Notes under the pieces: model-generated
Seen by the model: the letters and a program-made list of their open reading frames with translations, nothing else
Databases searched by the model: none
What the model was told of the DNA's origin: nothing
From: Ehretia macrophylla
Lineage: Eukaryota; Streptophyta; Magnoliopsida; Boraginales; Ehretiaceae
Direction of reading: 5' to 3'
NCBI GenBank assembly: GCA_037974665.1
Contig: CM075764.1
Coordinates: 114,328,325-114,392,324, forward strand
Length of the DNA stretch: 64,000 nucleotides
Made by a program: the position numbers and the translations under genes
In this document: positions 11,944-22,800 of the stretch, in pieces
How positions within the stretch are numbered: position 1 is the stretch's first letter
Layout: every line of letters begins with the position of its first letter

Positions 11944-12125
11944 AGGTTTGAGTCTTGTAAGTTTAAAAGATGAGTAATATTTTCAGATGTCATTTTTTTT
12001 TCTTTTTTTTTGTAGTGCATGTGGGAGTGTGAACAAAGTTTGGCTAAAATTCAACTTTCAAACAAGTTTAACCCTTCTTTAATTATGTTTGTCTACAACA
12101 AATCCCAGCTTAGTGCTACTAGATT
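11943..12125 (-). repeat. Right arm of the inverted repeat with 1-172
   Basis: Reverse complement of 1-172, with a T-rich expansion near 11991-12012. No transposon hallmark (terminal motif or target duplication) can be assigned, because the left copy starts at the window edge. Confidence 0.8.
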
Positions 12126-12194
12126 TAGTGGAGCGTTATGAAAATGATGACCTTGCTTATACTTTTTCATCTTTAATTTGAGGCTTTAGTAATT

Positions 12195-12294
12195 GAAAGA
12201 TACACTAGGAAAATATTTTTTTTTCTAATAAAATATTTTCCACTGAAAATATTTTACACAAATAAGTTATTTTACGGCAAACAAATAGAGCCTT
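12195..12294. mobile_element. Fragment of the hAT-like MITE family seen at 47498
   Basis: AAATATTTT-rich sequence ending GTTATTTTACGGCAAACAAATAGAGCC. The same end occurs inside the complete MITE at 47498-47916 (near 47803). Only one terminal segment is present. Confidence 0.5.
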
Positions 12295-12299
12295 AGAGA

Positions 12300-12830
12300 A
12301 AACGATATGAGGGGCCTATTTAGCGTGTGACCCACGCCATGTGGCCGTATAGTGGGCTTGACTAGGCTAGACCCACGTTAGTCCCCCATACGATGCAGTA
12401 GTCGGAGCCCCAATGGTTCCTAGGTCTAGGCCCTTATCCCCAGGGGTAGGTCAAGCCGATGGCAGGTGGATATATTGTCACACATAAGGCAACTTTACAT
12501 GACCTAGGAGACAAGGGATGCATACAGTCAGGACCATGCAACCGAATTAAGAGATTGATAACCGAATTCCAGCAAAGTACGGCCCAGACTGATGGGCATA
12601 TCACAGATTGAGATTTCTCTGTTACGGAAGATATGGCTCCATGCATATCTCGAAATGAGGACTATAAGAAGTAGGAGAGGGGCACCATGGAGGATATACA
12701 TTCTAGCTTATACACGTAATTCTACCCTCAGTATACCAGCCCTTACGTTGTCTATGACCATCATCCTCAGACCTAGTGACCTATTAGGGCCCCGTTATAA
12801 AAGGGTTCCCAAAAGATGATCTACCATTTG
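12300..12830. other. GC-rich island, possibly a decayed gypsy LTR
   Basis: This block is clearly richer in G+C than its surroundings. It carries GGACTATAAGAAG followed by GAGAGGGGCACC, resembling the TATA region of plant gypsy LTRs, then a run ending CAGACCTAGTGACC. No ends, target duplication or coding region could be defined. A short motif (AGTCCCCCATACG) recurs at about 60570. The assignment is tentative. Confidence 0.3.
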
Positions 12831-15518
12831 TGATTTTAATTGTAAATTTTAAGAGTTTATAAACATTAAAAAGGACGGGTGTTTATAGATCTTTTTAAAA
12901 AATTTCCGATAGAAGAAGCGGATACTTGTTTAGTTATTGCTCAATGAAGCAAGTGAAAATCATGTTGACCACGAATAAATTTATCCTATTTGTATTAATT
13001 AGACCACTAGTGTAATCTTACGTAGCCACCAAGAACTTTCGTTCATTAGTAAATCATTGATCAATATAAGTTTGCCAAGCATATAATATTCAATGATACC
13101 GAGTAGGTTCTAGTCCTTGCACACTACTCCAAGAAATGGAAAACATACAAAATTACTAGTTAAATATTCATCGATTTTATGGAAAAGTCTGCTATCCATT
13201 AATGGCAAAATAGCCGTCAATAAAAGACAATTAAATGCATGAAATATGATGGGTGGCAAATGATCATGCAAGATTCATGCAAAATGACGAAAATGGACTC
13301 CCAATAATTACATACAGAATTTAACATTTTTATTTGCACTCAATTTTAAAACATATTGTATGTAATGTGATTAGACTATAACATTTTCCACTATTATGGT
13401 GTTCCTTTTTTAATTGACCTGATGCATGTCTAAGGACGCATGCAGTAGCCAAGGGTTCACCAGTTTGGTAGTCGGATTTTGCTCGATAATCCGATACTCA
13501 AGTTCCGCCAAAAAATTTGAATCTATAAGTGACAAATGTCAGTCATTTAAATGTTATGAAAAAACTGAGTTCCCGTGTCTATTTAATATACCTAATGGTA
13601 GATTGATCATTATATCTAATAAGAATATTTAGGGTAAATACCCAGTTTGGTCTCTTATCTTTAGGGTTTATGTTATTTTAGTCCTTATTTTTTAAAATGT
13701 ACCTTTTTAGTTTTATATTTTTACCATTTATCTCAATTTAGTCCTTATTTTTCAAAATGAACCATTTTTATCCTGTATATTTATTATTTGTCTCAATGTA
13801 GTTTTTTTCTTTATCATTATGGTCCATGTTAATTTTTCACCATTTTAAAAGAAGTAACAAAAGAAAAGTCTTAGATAAGAAAAATAAACAAAAAAACCAA
13901 AAGTAAAGTCAACTCTATCAACTATGACCTTAACACCTCACTTCCACCCACCACCAAGCCAACAATCCAACCGTCCATCTCAATCTCAAGCCTCATCTGA
14001 CGGTTTACAGTCCATCACAACGTACATCTAAAGCCACCAAGCTCTTTTTTCTTTTTTCTTTTTTGATATAGCTTAATATTGTAATGTAACTAGCGAGAAT
14101 TGGACAAGTTCTTGCATACATAGTGGTATATGTCGCTATGCCGAAGCCCTGGTGGCGCACCAATCTTTTTAACCATCAAGCTAAAAGGTATGTAACATCA
14201 CCATAGAATTAGCTGTGTCACTTCATGATTGTATGCTATATATCATATCCCAGAATTGAGTCGTTCTTCAATATGATCATTTTTTTCTGATTTTCAAGTG
14301 ACATACACAAACACAAACAGGTAGGTTGCATGTGTATTTATTGTCACACTCCAAACCCAAAATACGAAACTTGAAAAATGACATATGTCTTATGGATTTG
14401 TGTTAGAGAATTCAATCATTTCACATAGGAGTTAAAATCCCAATTACTTGATCTAATATCAATTGATTTTAAGATAAAGTTAAAATAACTAACATGATAT
14501 TAGAGCCGAAGTTACCAATCGGTCTTCGAAGTCTTGTAGCCACCCATTTAAAATATTTAAATTATCTACTTGTGAGACTAAAAAACAAATCATGTTTGCA
14601 CAAACGGAGCCGTTAAAAATAATAAATAAATATAATAATTCTTTAGGCAAGTATCAACTTTAACCTGAATTATTACTGACCAGAATTATCACTCACTCAC
14701 GAGCTTAAATTATATATATTTGAGTAGGGGAGATTGTGGACAACCATGATATTAATGGCCACTTTATATAATTTGGTGTCAGGATTGTATAATAACTCGA
14801 TAATTGTCTTTTTGGTAAATGAATTTGAATATATGAGTACCAAGACAGTTATTTTTTTAGGCTTGGTAGTGCTTATTAACCTGGATTCGAGGCTTGACAC
14901 GTGACACTAATGGTTAGAATTACTAAAGATCTCCAACATCCCCCTTGTATATGTAGAATGAGATAAGGTTTAATTGGTGGCCCAACAAAATCTATAAACC
15001 TTATCAAAATTAGCTATGCAAATCTAGGGAAATATCCTTGTAATTCACTAATTCAGTGGCATAGCCACCTGATCTTAAGGGTATAGAATTATGCATGTAG
15101 ACATCCTCATCTAGAAAAGAAATGATAAAAAGAAAGAAAAAAAATCATATTAGATCATTTTTATTGTACGAGTACACTCGTTAATCCCTCTCAATATATG
15201 AGTCCACCCGATAACCCCTGATACTGTCTCCCACCCATCTAGAAACATAGTAAGCTACAGGTTGAAAATCAGAAAATGTGGTCAAAAGAGGTTGCTAAGC
15301 CAGTTGTTATCTTGCTTTTGTAGTCCATATGATATATTCAAACCTTGCTGACCAAGAAATGCCAATTGTTGATCATTGACCCTCACAGTAATATACATAT
15401 GTTCTAGGTGCATCTCATTATGTTGATATATAGTTTGTATAGCCACAATGTATTGCCTAATAAGTTCTTAAAGCAATTACTTCATTCAAATATTTACAAC
15501 CATATTTTTGTTGAACAG
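12831..15518. other. Intergenic region upstream of the GNAT gene
   Basis: AT-rich noncoding DNA. Near 13640-13800 there is a repeated TTTAGTCCTTATTTTT motif, a common style of dispersed plant repeat. At 14335-14660 there is a dispersed repeat with a TTAAAAATAATAAATAAATATAA core, also seen at about 60940 and 62190. No gene is recognised. A GNAT promoter should lie in the last few hundred bases. Short TA-rich stretches are present (around 15395 and 15430), but no TATA box can be chosen with confidence. Confidence 0.4.
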
Positions 15519-16106
15519 ATGCAATCACAAGTCAAGGAAGATCAAATGGATGTAGACTCCAAGGAAGTAGAAGGTGACAATTCAAACATCACCCTTCGTC
15601 TATTGGATCTCTCTGATATCGATGATTTCATGGAGTTGCATACAGATGACAAAGTAAGTAGATGGTGTAGTTGGGACACCTTCACCTCAAAAGAGGCCGC
15701 AATGAAGTACATTGTCGAATCTATTATACCTCATCCATGGTACAAATCAATATGCCTACAAGACAAGCCCGTTGGTGGAATTTTGGTAACACCATGTCAG
15801 GGGAATGATAATTGTAGGGCTGAACTCGGCTATGTTGTTGCGTCCAAGTATTGGGGCAAAGGAATCGCTACCAAGGCTGTTCAAATGGTGGCTTCGGGTA
15901 TATTTATCAAATGGCCTGGTCTAGAGAGACTTGAAGCTTTGGTGGATGTTGAGAATCCAGGTTCACAGAGGGTGTTGGAAAAGGCAGGTTTTGTAAGGGA
16001 AGGTGTTCTAAGGAAGTATTGTCTTGTTAAAAGAAGTCCAAAAGACATGGTGATGTTTAGTCTCCTTTCCAGTGATCCCCTTGTTAACTATTTTATATCC
16101 GATTAA
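15519..16106 (+). CDS. GNAT-family N-acetyltransferase
   Basis: A 195-residue intronless protein of the Gcn5-related N-acetyltransferase family, which moves acetyl from acetyl-CoA to an amine. The substrate of this plant subgroup is not known to me. The acetyl-CoA loop is seen as AELGYVVASKYWGKGIA, with the Q/R-x-x-G-x-G/A type motif near residues 111-117. It is followed by ALVDVENPGSQRVLEKAGF, the family's C-terminal signature, and LRKYCLVK. It resembles the Arabidopsis At2g32020/At2g32030 proteins. I chose ATG 15519 because upstream residues in the same frame (from 15408) are hydrophobic and unlike the family. ATG 15546 is an alternative start. The domain is complete with no frameshift. The stop is only 13 bp from an inverted Copia LTR, so its transcript must end inside transposon sequence. 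Confidence 0.88.
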   Translation: MQSQVKEDQMDVDSKEVEGDNSNITLRLLDLSDIDDFMELHTDDKVSRWCSWDTFTSKEAAMKYIVESIIPHPWYKSICLQDKPVGGILVTPCQGNDNCRAELGYVVASKYWGKGIATKAVQMVASGIFIKWPGLERLEALVDVENPGSQRVLEKAGFVREGVLRKYCLVKRSPKDMVMFSLLSSDPLVNYFISD

Positions 16107-16119
16107 TAATTGAAAGAAT

Positions 16120-16322
16120 TGTTATTATTGTATATTTCACTCAATGAACATACGTTACATTCCCTTTAAATAATGCAAGTGTTGTTAACTTAATAAAAGC
16201 TAATGATAAGTTACACAAAACAAATAAAATAATATACAACTTTCAATAAAGAAAGATTCTTCTCAATGCTCGAGGTTTTCCTATATCAGGTTCAATGCTC
16301 AAGGTCTGATCATGTCTTATCA
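16120..16322 (-). repeat. 3' LTR of the inverted Copia fragment
   Basis: A 203-bp LTR on the minus strand from TGATAAGACATGATCAG to AATAATAACA. Relative to 1654-1848 it has an 8-10 bp indel near the start and scattered substitutions. Confidence 0.85.
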
Positions 16323-16449
16323 CGCTCCCTCAAGCAAAACTGAAGGATACACGGTGAGCTTGTCCCGAAGAGCAAAGAGATCATGTCTTACCACGCTCCC
16401 TCAAGCAAAACCGAAGGATACACGGTGAGCTTGTCCCGAAGAGCAAAGA
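16310..16449 (-). repeat. 71-bp tandem duplication at the RNase H/LTR junction
   Basis: Positions 16310-16380 and 16381-16449 are near-identical copies of the segment coding the last RNase H residues plus the polypurine tract and LTR start. Only the copy next to the LTR keeps the LTR boundary. Confidence 0.9.
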
Positions 16450-17550
16450 AACGATGAACGCAAAGACCCTTCGTCATGATATCGACAATTTGATCAACAC
16501 TAGAGACAAAAGAAGCTTGTAGATGACCAGATATAACATTTTCTCGAACAAAGTATACATCTATTTCAATATGTTTGGTACGAGCATGATAAATAGGATT
16601 TGCAGTCAAATATGTAACACCAATGTTGTCACACCATAGGGTAGGAGTAGTAGAAGAGTTGAGTCGGAGCTCCGAAAGTAAAGACTGGAGCCAACAAATC
16701 TCAGTAGTGGCATAGGCGATGGCCTGATATTCAATTTCGGTGCTTGAACGAGCGGTAGTAGTTTGCTTCTTTGCAGACCAAGATACAAGATTAGGACCCA
16801 GAAAGATGCAATACCCATGTATGCTACGGCAATCATCAGGACAACCGGCCCAATCAAAGTCAGAATAAACAAGGAGCGCAAAACTATTAGAGGCTTGGAA
16901 AGTTAAGCCATGCGAAACAGTGCCTTTAAGATAGCGGAGAATGCGTTTCACAATAGTCCAATGAATTTCTATTGGTTTTTGCATAAATTGTGATACTTTA
17001 TTGACAGCCAAAGCAATGTCAGGACGAGTAATTGTAAGATAGTGTAGGGCACCGACAACACCGCGATACTGAGACGAGTTTGAGAAAGGATCACCAAAAT
17101 ACATAGACAACTGTTGATTAGGAGCAATAGGAGATGAGACAGGTTTGGCATTATCAAGTTTAGTGCGTAAAAGCAGATCAATGACATATTTATGTTGGGA
17201 TAAAAATAGACCATTTGAGGAGTGATGTACATGAATGCCCAAAAAATATGATAAAGTGCCAAGATCCTTTAAAGCAAACTCCCGATGCAGAAGAGAAATA
17301 ATAGAAGCGATAGCAACTTCCAATGATAATAATATCATCAACATAAACTAGCAAGAAGAGTACCACAGAGCCACAAAAGAGAATGAAGAAAGAAGAGTCA
17401 GATTTGGAAGCAGAGAAACCAAGCTGGCTGAGATATGTACTAAGACGAGAAAACCATGCCCGAGACGCTTGTTTGAGCCTTACAGTGCCTTTGTGAGTTT
17501 ACAAACATGATATGGGAAAGATGGATGAATGAAGCCACTCATGCCAGAAA
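16388..17550 (-). pseudogene. Copia RT (C-terminal) and RNase H, frameshifted
   Basis: The minus strand gives HVCKLTKAL, then a damaged YGLKQ motif with a stop, SRAWFSRLSTYLSQLGFS, and the catalytic LVYVDDIII near 17340. A small indel then shifts frame, and the longest open stretch (16388-17344) codes LKDLGTLSYFLGIHV, the RNase H residues SDFDWAGCP, SSTEIEYQA and LWCDN, and ends VDIMTKGL..LLEGAW. All motifs are copia-like. The protein is not functional because RT is truncated and shifted. Confidence 0.88.
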
Positions 17551-17599
17551 ATGACATTATCTCAGGGCACCTTACTGTCTTGAATTGTTGTTTAGGTGA

Positions 17600-18270
17600 T
17601 TTCATCTACATACTTTCAATGATTAAGACTGGGCAAGTGCTACTCACAAGGAGATCAACTACTGGTTTCACTGTATTCCTAGGCCCTAATCTGATCTCCT
17701 AGTGTTTTAAGAGGCAGCCAACAACGGTAAGATTTTCCACAAAAGCATAATATAGGGCCATGACCCATACTGCAGTAGAAATAAAATGACTTTCTTATTT
17801 GTTACATGGTCTACATATTCTAGTGCCCAAACATGTGCTTCATTGTGACAATGTATCTGCTATAGAGCTAGATTATCACTTTGTCAGAGAGATGGTGGTT
17901 TCTAAGGCTCTGAACGTTTCCTATATCTCTTGAGCAGAACAAGTTGCTGATTTATTTACTAAACCTTTGGCCAAGACTCAGTTTCTCTATCTCAGAAGCA
18001 AGTTATCTATAGTCTTGAAGGGAATGATAAACATACTGCATAGTTTGATAAATTATAAGTTGTACAGCTAGCATACAACTAGCATTCTAGAAAGATTCTA
18101 GTTAATTAGGCTTGTATATAGAGCACATACTGCACATGCAAATCAGTTACTTATGCTGAAGTTGATTCCAGCTGCAATTGAGATCCAAAAATATCTCATT
18201 TGGCTTATAAATATCTTGTAAGCCTTATTTCAGAAACATAATAATGAAATCACATTTTTCTCTTTCATAG
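17600..18270 (+). pseudogene. Decayed Copia RNase H end with 3' LTR (duplication copy 1)
   Basis: The plus strand reads RRSTTGFTVFLGPNLISW, then HCDNVSAIELDYHFVREMVV, then AEQVADLFTKPLAKTQFLYL, which are copia RNase H motifs with stops and deletions. A short purine run and an LTR-like start TGATAAACATACTG follow at 18025. The LTR fades out near 18270. The lineage differs from Copia-1 and Copia-2. The copy at 32449-33420 is homologous. Confidence 0.75.
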
Positions 18271-18650
18271 GAGGTCCCAATTGGTAGTCAATCCTCTCCC
18301 TCCCTTTTCAAAAAAATGCATATAATAAGATCGAAAAACTTTTATACCTTTGTAGATCTTGTAACTTGTAATTATGAATCTTATGCATGTGAATTATATT
18401 TTTTTTAACAAAATTGAAATATATCTATCAGGTAAAATGGTAAACAGTACATAGATAAATTAATTTTCATGATGACAAGACGCATTCCAATTGAAAAAGA
18501 TTTGGATGATAATGCAATTTAAACTACTTAAAAAGGTAGTTTATTATAATGAAATTTTTGTTACGTGTAAAGATACAGGACTATTTTTTGCCACGTTTTA
18601 GTGAAAGATAAATGTAGGGTTACTAAAGCTCTTATAATAATAACTGGCTT

Positions 18651-18778
18651 TTGAAACATATAGATTGATAACTGTGAATTCATCCTATTTTGTTCATTGC
18701 GTCATAATTTTGTTTTGAAACATATAGATTGATAACTGTGACTTCATCCTATTTTGTTCATTGCGTCATAATTTTGTT
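18651..18778 (+). repeat. 64-bp tandem duplication
   Basis: A unit beginning TTGAAACATATAGATTG occurs at 18651 and 18715 with one substitution. The corresponding place in duplication copy 2 (near 33770) has a single unit, so this duplication postdates the segmental duplication or was lost there. Confidence 0.9.
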
Positions 18779-18912
18779 CAAGACCTGAATTCTACCTGCA
18801 CCAGTGGTAGAATTAGATATAAGAATAATGCATATTTTATTGTTTATGATGGTATGCTTTTAATATGTGAATGGCATGATACATCTTATTTGTGATATAA
18901 TTTAAGTCTTGT

Positions 18913-19948
18913 TGTTAAGCCAATTAGATTGATTGGTAATTGATTAATTGATTCGAGATTTTTAAGACAATTATTGATTGGCTATGTTTTGCAAAACTTA
19001 TGATATTACCATACTTGTGCTTTTACCTTTTATATTGTGCAGGAAAATCTTATGGTATCTTACCATATGAGAAGAAGATTTGTGCTAATTAAGGAATGAC
19101 ATTTAGTGCATATTCACATAGAAAATACGAATAAGGTTTTATGAGTAAAGGTTTTTCTTGCAGTCCAAGACAATATGCAATAGCAATCTTGTATTTATAT
19201 AGCAGCAATCACGGCAGAAAAGATGAGGCAGAAACAGAGAGTTACAAGATAAAATACAAGAGAGTTTTATGTCCAGTGTTCCAAGTGATGTTGCAACACG
19301 ATCTGTAGTTGAGTGCTTGATTGTATTAAGTGTTGCAATTTTATTTTATTTGACGGTAAGACATGAGTAATTTGTATGAGTCTTTGAGTGATTAGTTTAC
19401 TGTCTCTTTTATTCATTCTTTGGGAGAAGAAGGTGTAGTTCTCGGAAGAGAATGTTGCAAGTCGAGGGGAGCTCGCCCAATCGAAGTTCGTTAAGGAGTT
19501 CTTCATCTAGGCGTCAAAGATCAAGAGTGAGTCTTTACTTGTGTAAGTCCATTGATATTGTAACTTGTTGTTTCTTAATGAACAGGTTTGTTGGACCAGG
19601 GGAAGTCCCGTGGACGTAGACCGCACGGTTAAACCACGTTAAATCTTGGTATTCTTTATTTCTGTTGTAGCTTTTTATTTCCGCTGTTGTTTACTGTTGC
19701 TACTTATGTTGGAACATGAAGTGGAATAAACTAACTAAGCAATTAGATTAACAGATTGTTAATGGTCTGTGATAGAACTAATATTCCAGTTAATGTTACA
19801 ACATCACTTATAACAGAATTGTAACAGAATCAGTTTACACCAAGTTATTGCATATGTTTTTAGTTTTCATCACAGAGCTTCATCGATTAAGCAGATTAGC
19901 CATCTTGCTGAGAAATTAATCCATACTTATACTGCACAAATTTTAACA
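18913..19948 (+). repeat. 5' LTR of element A
   Basis: A 1036-bp LTR starting TGTTAAGCCAATTAG and ending TTTTAACA. It differs from the 3' LTR by scattered substitutions and short indels, by eye roughly 5% divergence, so the insertion is moderately old. Confidence 0.9.
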
Positions 19949-19950
19949 AG

Positions 19951-19963
19951 TGGCATCAAGAGC
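19951..19963 (+). other. Primer-binding site of element A
   Basis: TGGCATCAAGAGC starts 2 bp after the LTR. It is a variant of the initiator-Met type copia site TGGTATCAGAGC. Confidence 0.7.
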
Positions 19964-20026
19964 AGGTTACGAACTAATTCGGTTAGATTCTTGGGAGTTT
20001 TGAGTTGTTGTCTTGTAGAAATAGGT

Positions 20027-21370
20027 ATGGACACCTTGCGTGAGGGAGGCTCAATCACTAAACCACCGCTGTTGGATGATGCGAATTACTCTTATTGGAA
20101 GGCTCGAATGAAGGCATTCATCAAGTCAATTGATGAGAAGACTTGGAAAGTTATCTTGACTGGCTGGACATCTCCTACCAAAACAAATGTTCAAGGCAAT
20201 GTTGCAACAAAACCTGAAATAGAATGGACCAAGGATGAAGATCTTTTGGCAAGTTGGAACTCCAGGGCACTAAATGCAATTTTCAATACTGTTGACTTGA
20301 ATCAATTCAAGTTAATTTCAACGTGTGAATCTACTAAGGAAGCTTGGGAGATATTGCAAACAGCATATGAGGGTACAACATTAGTTAGAAGATCAAAATT
20401 ACAGATGCTTGCCACTAGATTCGAACAACTGAGGATGCAGGAGGATGAAACCATTGCGGATTTCAATGCCAATTTGTGTGACATTGCTAATGAATCTTTT
20501 GCTTTAGGAGAAAAGTATTCAGATTCAAAACTTGTGAGGAAAACCTTGCGCTCTCTTCTAGACATATTTGGAATCAAAGTTGCAGCCATAGAAGAGTCAA
20601 AAAATGTTGATGAAATCAAGATTGATGAACTGATGGGGTAACTCCAAACCTTTGAGATGAAGTTTAAGCAGAAGAAGAAAGAAAAAGGCATTGCTTTTCG
20701 GGCTGAAGAAAGAAAAGGAACAATAAGCTCTTCGGATGATGAGGACTCTGAAATCTCTGAATCTTTGGCCGTGATTACCAAGAATTTCGATAATGTTGAA
20801 AAAATGGGACAAGCGAAGAAAGGGATTTGGACAATCAAAAGGTGAAAGAAAGCCTTTTGTTGCAACACTGCCTGACACATTCAAAACCCAGAACTTTAAA
20901 CTGACTGATGAAAGAAAAAAAGGTAAAGGAATTCAATGCCGTGAATGTGGGGGGTTTTGGTCACATTTAAGCTGAATGTACAAATACCTTGAAGAAGAAG
21001 AAAAAGGTCATGAAAGTTACCTGGAGTGATGAATCGGAGGAATTCTCAGAGAGTGATGAAGAGCATACCAGTAACTTTGTTGCATTTCATGTTGCTACAG
21101 CATCTCGTGAAAACAGTCTAAATGAAGAAGCTGGTACAGCTGTTGCAGCACTGGATAAAACAGATGATGGAACTAGTGAATCTGATTGCCTTGAGTCAGA
21201 CAGTGATGATGAACTAGACAGCGAAGAAGTCATGAAAATGTACAAGAACATGTGCAAAAAATGGGTGATCATGTGCGAAAAGAACCAGGGACTGGAGCTG
21301 AAGATTCTTGAGTTGGAGGAACAAAAGGCTAAACTAAAAAACCTGGCTGAAGAAAGACTGATGGAAGTGT
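20027..21370 (+). pseudogene. Element A gag with zinc knuckle and coiled coil (frameshifted)
   Basis: The start ATG 20027 gives MDTLREGGSITKPP then NYSYWKARMKAFIKSID, the Sirevirus-type Gag N-terminus. The first frame ends with a stop near 20639. Similarity continues in other frames through a CRECGG zinc knuckle with a stop (about 20935) and an acidic, coiled-coil-like segment (20989-21370: WSDESEEFSESDEE, KMYKNMCKKW, ELKILELEEQKAKLK). The order and the W/C/L pattern after the knuckle match Sirevirus Gag. At least three disruptions mean no functional protein. Confidence 0.8.
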
Positions 21371-21639
21371 AGATGTTGCAACATGACTTAAAACAGATGC
21401 AGCAAAATATAAAAATGTTGAATTCTGGAACTGAGAAATTGGATCACATGTTATCCATTTAAAAATCGAGCAGTGATCATACTGGACTTGGTTTTTGTGA
21501 AGGAGAATCTTCTGGAAAAACTGTTTTTATCAAAAGTTCAAAAAATTCAGAATTATAGCATAAGGTTGCGACTGCACCCAATAACAGTCAAATTACCCTG
21601 GTTACTGATGTTACAACAACAATAGCAACATCGCAGAAA

Positions 21640-22800
21640 TAATTTAGGAAAAAGAAGAACAGGTTTGTTCCTATTTGTCATTTGTCTTATACCTGGACAC
21701 ATCAAACCTCACTGCTACAAACTCCAGAGAATGCTAGAAAAAGGTAAGTCTCTCAATCAGCAAAAGAGATCCTCACATATGTTTTCACAACACAAGGTAA
21801 AACAATTATGGGTGAAGAAATCTGATTTAACTTGTTTTGCTATTTATACTTCTACATAAGCCTGTGCTGTTAACTCTTGGTATTTTGATAGTGGGTGTTC
21901 TAGACATATGACAGGTATGCGTGAAGTTCTTATCAACTACAGGAAATGTGATGAAGGGCAAGTTATATTTGGAGATGGTGTTAAAGGACAAGTTCTAGGA
22001 AGAGGAACACTTGAAATTGAAGGATTTCTAAGACTCAAGAAAGTACTGCATGTTGAAGGGCTGAAGACTAATCTTATTAGTATTAGTCAATTGTGTGATT
22101 AGGGTTTGTTTGTGAAATTCACTAAAGATAGTTGTCATGTGTTAGATGTATCTAATAATTGTGTACTTACATGGAAAAGATCATCTGACAACTGTTACAT
22201 GCTTACACCATCTCATGAACAATCATTGCCATGTTACAACTGTGCAGTACGAGGTGTGCCAAAGCTAAGGAGTCAGCAGACAATAGAATTCGGTAGAAAA
22301 AGGAAGGACCAATAAGATGAATGCTGAAGACATTGGTTCATGAAATGTTACAACAAGCAGTGTAACAACTGAAGTTAGCACTAAAGAAATTCAAGCTGAA
22401 ATGCCTCAAGTTTACAAAAAAACATGCTGCAGAGGATGTGATTGGATCAATACATGATAGAATCCGAACTAGAGTTAAACCCAAGCTGAACTATAGGGAC
22501 ATGGTAAGGTATATATGCTACACTTCTCTTTTAGAACCCAAAAATGTGAAAGATGCTTTAGAAGATGAATTTTGGATAAATGTCATGCATAAGGAATTGA
22601 ATCAGTTTATCTGTGAACTTGTTGAAATTGGAACCATTGTTTTAGAATATGTTGCAATAGAAAAACAATTGACAGATATCTCCACTAAAGCTTTAGTTCT
22701 TTTGAGATTTGAAACCCTAAGAAAAGCTTTAAGGATTTGTAGTCTACAATGTTGCATCATGGATTGCCACAGGGCCATGAAAGAAACTTGAGAAATTTGA
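21640..22800 (+). pseudogene. Element A second zinc knuckle, protease, and integrase/RNase H scars
   Basis: A knuckle remnant (CLIPGHIKPHCYKL, about 21680) precedes protease WYFDSGCSRHMTG (about 21880-22100), which runs to LISISQLCD. After NCYMLTPS (integrase start, about 22200) the sequence jumps to the RT upstream region (IGSIHDRIRTRVK, LEPKNVKDALED, 22438-22610). It then jumps to the RNase H tail (EYVAIEKQLTDISTKAL, about 22640-22760). The catalytic cores of integrase, RT and RNase H are all missing, so at least two internal deletions occurred. Confidence 0.8.

Larger units (their letters stand above)
16120..17550 (-). mobile_element. Inverted 3' part of a Copia element (probably Copia-1)
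   Basis: On the minus strand this reads from the PPGFIHPSFP region of RT, through the RT catalytic region and RNase H, to a 3' LTR. No gag, protease, integrase or 5' LTR is present. The LTR is about 90% identical by eye to the Copia-1 5' LTR, and the coding part starts about 40 codons after the point where Copia-1 breaks. The flanking five bases (ATTCT in element orientation) nearly match the Copia-1 left flank (ATTAT). The simplest reading is one element split by an inversion. Two separate truncated elements are the alternative. Confidence 0.85.

Noticed and set aside
12300..12830. A gene in the GC-rich island
   Set aside because: The open frames on both strands are short and lack domains; a decayed LTR is more likely but unproven.
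15408..15518. Upstream in-frame start for the GNAT gene
   Set aside because: The extra 37 residues are hydrophobic and unlike the family; the sequence just before ATG 15519 also reads like an intron end (TTGAACAG), so it is probably not coding.
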